From: 4484-232 sp964486555
GTDB taxonomy: Bacteria > Thermotogota > Thermotogae > Thermotogales > Thermotogaceae
Assembly: GCA_964486555.1 (NCBI GenBank)
Contig: CAZANP010000077.1
Location: 1-7,241, forward strand
DNA: 7,241 nt
Reading direction: 5' to 3'
The notes beneath the pieces were generated by a model that did not search any database, had not been told where the DNA came from, and was given only the letters and a program-made list of their open reading frames with translations. Shown piece after piece: positions 6,073-7,241 of the stretch. Numbering within the stretch: position 1 is the stretch's first letter; the number at the start of each line of letters is the position of its first letter. The position numbers and the translations under genes were made by a program.

Positions 6073-7203
6073 CGGTGTCGTTATTTCAGGATCCGTTATT
6101 TTCCAGAAGTAGTGGAATCTATTTCCTATGACAACCTGGCACGTTATCTCCCTCATTGCTTCCCTCTTTTCTGTGAAGCCTTTGAAACCTGTGACCGTTC
6201 CTTCTATCTCTTTTATCATCGAAAGACCTTTCTTGACACCTTCTGGTGTTTCTCCCCCCAGTTCTATAGCTTTTGCTGCTATGACAACAGCGTCAAACGC
6301 AGATGCTGCAACCATATCGGCATCTATACCGTATGTTTCCTTATACGTCTTTATGAACCACTGCACGGTTTCGTCCTCACTATCTCTATCCAGATCCGTT
6401 GTTATAACGGTTCCATTGGCAGCATGGTTCTTCGCAAGCTCTATGAATTTTGGTGAATCATAACCTTCCTGACCTATTATCGGAACGTATATTCCAAGTT
6501 CCTTTGCCTGAGAGACTATATGAGCGGCTTCAGAATAGTAGGCAGTTGCGTAGATGGCATCGGGATCGAGCTTCTTTATCGCAAGAAGGAGGGCCCTGAA
6601 GTCCTTTTCACCCAGTGGGTATTTCTCTTCGTAAACAATTTCTGCACCCAATTTTTTGGCTTCTTCAACAAACGCTTTGGCAAGTGACACACCGAAATCG
6701 TTGTCCATCACAAGAACAGCTATTTTTTTAGCACCTATTTTCTCGACTGCAAGGTGAGCTCCCGCTCTTCCTTGAACCGTCGCAAGTGTCCCAACTCTGA
6801 AGATGTAATCTCCAGTTGCCGTTATCTGTGGATGCACAGCGTAAGCTGAGATCATTGGAACCTTGAGTTGTTGGAATATACCAGCTGCCGCTCTTGTCGT
6901 TCCACTGTAGGAACCACTTATTGCGACAACGACTTTATCCTTCTGAACCAGTTTGTATGCTATGCTCACCGCTTGATCTGCTTTCAAAGCGTCATCGTAG
7001 TACACGAGCTCCAATTCCTTTCCATTGACTCCTCCTTTGGAATTTATGAGTTTGATCGCAAGCTGTGCACCGTGGAGAGCACTCGTTCCATCCGCAGCGG
7101 CAAACCCTGTGAGAGGTGCGAAGAATCCTATCTTTATTGTTTCCGCTGATATCGCATAAGCGACGATCATCGCAAGAAGGATCAGAACCAGAAATCTTTT
7201 CAT
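6070..7203 (-). CDS. livJ: HAAT-family amino acid binding protein (LivJ-like)
   Basis: This is the extracytoplasmic substrate-binding protein (type I periplasmic fold, Leu/Ile/Val-binding family) that would deliver ligand to LivHM. The 377 residues begin with a Sec signal peptide: basic MKR, a hydrophobic core to about residue 17, and likely cleavage after Ala20 (ISA/ET). No lipobox cysteine is present, so it should be free in the periplasm rather than a lipoprotein. The mature protein opens with ETIKIGFFAPLTG, and contains SALHGAQLAI (41-50), the ligand-region segment AISGSYSGTTRAAAGIFQQ (94-112), the PMISAYA strand (116-122) and GTLATVQGRAGAH (138-150), all typical of the family. Ligand cannot be read from sequence. 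Branched-chain amino acids are the default, but the hutU gene downstream makes histidine or a related compound possible. The ATG start has a purine-rich GGGGGGAG site just upstream, and the stop codon lies in a terminator-like hairpin. Confidence 0.95.
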   Translation of the reverse strand: MKRFLVLILLAMIVAYAISAETIKIGFFAPLTGFAAADGTSALHGAQLAIKLINSKGGVNGKELELVYYDDALKADQAVSIAYKLVQKDKVVVAISGSYSGTTRAAAGIFQQLKVPMISAYAVHPQITATGDYIFRVGTLATVQGRAGAHLAVEKIGAKKIAVLVMDNDFGVSLAKAFVEEAKKLGAEIVYEEKYPLGEKDFRALLLAIKKLDPDAIYATAYYSEAAHIVSQAKELGIYVPIIGQEGYDSPKFIELAKNHAANGTVITTDLDRDSEDETVQWFIKTYKETYGIDADMVAASAFDAVVIAAKAIELGGETPEGVKKGLSMIKEIEGTVTGFKGFTEKREAMREITCQVVIGNRFHYFWKITDPEITTP

Positions 7204-7241
7204 TTTCTCTCCCCCCTTTAAAAATTGGTTTCAAAGATTTA
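7204..7241 (-). promoter_or_regulatory. livJ leader fragment with G-rich RBS
   Basis: The 38 nt upstream of livJ hold AAAGGGGGGAGAG (7219-7207) ending 3 nt before the ATG, a usable Shine-Dalgarno. A TTGAAA lies further upstream, but no -10 element follows at suitable spacing. The operon promoter, if close, is probably outside the window. Confidence 0.55.

Noticed and set aside
6052..6456. Plus-strand open frame of 134 codons opposite livJ
   Set aside because: It is Cys/Tyr/Phe-rich and low in plausible structure, lies antisense to a well-supported gene, and begins inside the terminator-like hairpin.
7204..7241. Promoter for the operon from TTGAAA upstream of livJ
   Set aside because: At 17-nt spacing the -10 position falls in the G-rich ribosome binding site with no TATAAT-like sequence.

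Overview
The window carries seven protein genes, all on the minus strand and tightly packed, so transcription runs from high to low coordinates. The order is branched-chain-type (HAAT family) ABC transporter binding protein (livJ-like), permeases livH and livM, ATPases livG and livF, then urocanate hydratase (hutU), then the beta subunit of a sodium-pumping biotin-dependent decarboxylase (oadB/gcdB/mmdB type). Every gene is complete. The last one stops three bases from the window edge, so what follows it cannot be seen. No RNA gene, mobile element, CRISPR array or pseudogene was seen, and no stretch over 300 bases lacks a gene.

The organism is inferred, not proven. The proteins are rich in Lys, Glu, Ile and Val, Arg is often AGA/AGG, base composition looks mid-40s %GC, and GTG/TTG starts are common. 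The binding protein has a plain Sec signal peptide without a lipobox cysteine. Together these suggest a thermophilic anaerobe of the Thermotogales (Thermotoga-like). The livJ-H-M-G-F order agrees with my memory of a Thermotoga locus, which I could not check.

Layout in transcription order. (1) 7203-6070: secreted binding protein, preceded by a G-rich ribosome binding site. (2) 6072-6048: a GC-rich hairpin with a T tract that starts on the livJ stop codon and ends at the livH Shine-Dalgarno. It probably trims transcription so that the binding protein exceeds the membrane parts. (3) 6034-2859: livH, livM, livG and livF joined by 4-nt ATGA overlaps (H/M and M/G) and a longer overlap (G/F), indicating translational coupling. 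(4) 2858-2808: a 51-nt gap with a very strong Shine-Dalgarno and a promoter-like pair. (5) 2807-1149: hutU. (6) 1148-1125: a 24-nt gap with another strong Shine-Dalgarno. (7) 1124-3: decarboxylase beta subunit.

Read together, the genes suggest amino-acid uptake linked to histidine breakdown (HutU makes imidazolone propionate on the route to glutamate) and to energy recovery by a Na+-exporting decarboxylase. The coupling of import, urocanate hydration and decarboxylation is inference from gene order only. Histidine ammonia-lyase, imidazolonepropionase and the biotinylated alpha/gamma decarboxylase subunits are not in this window.
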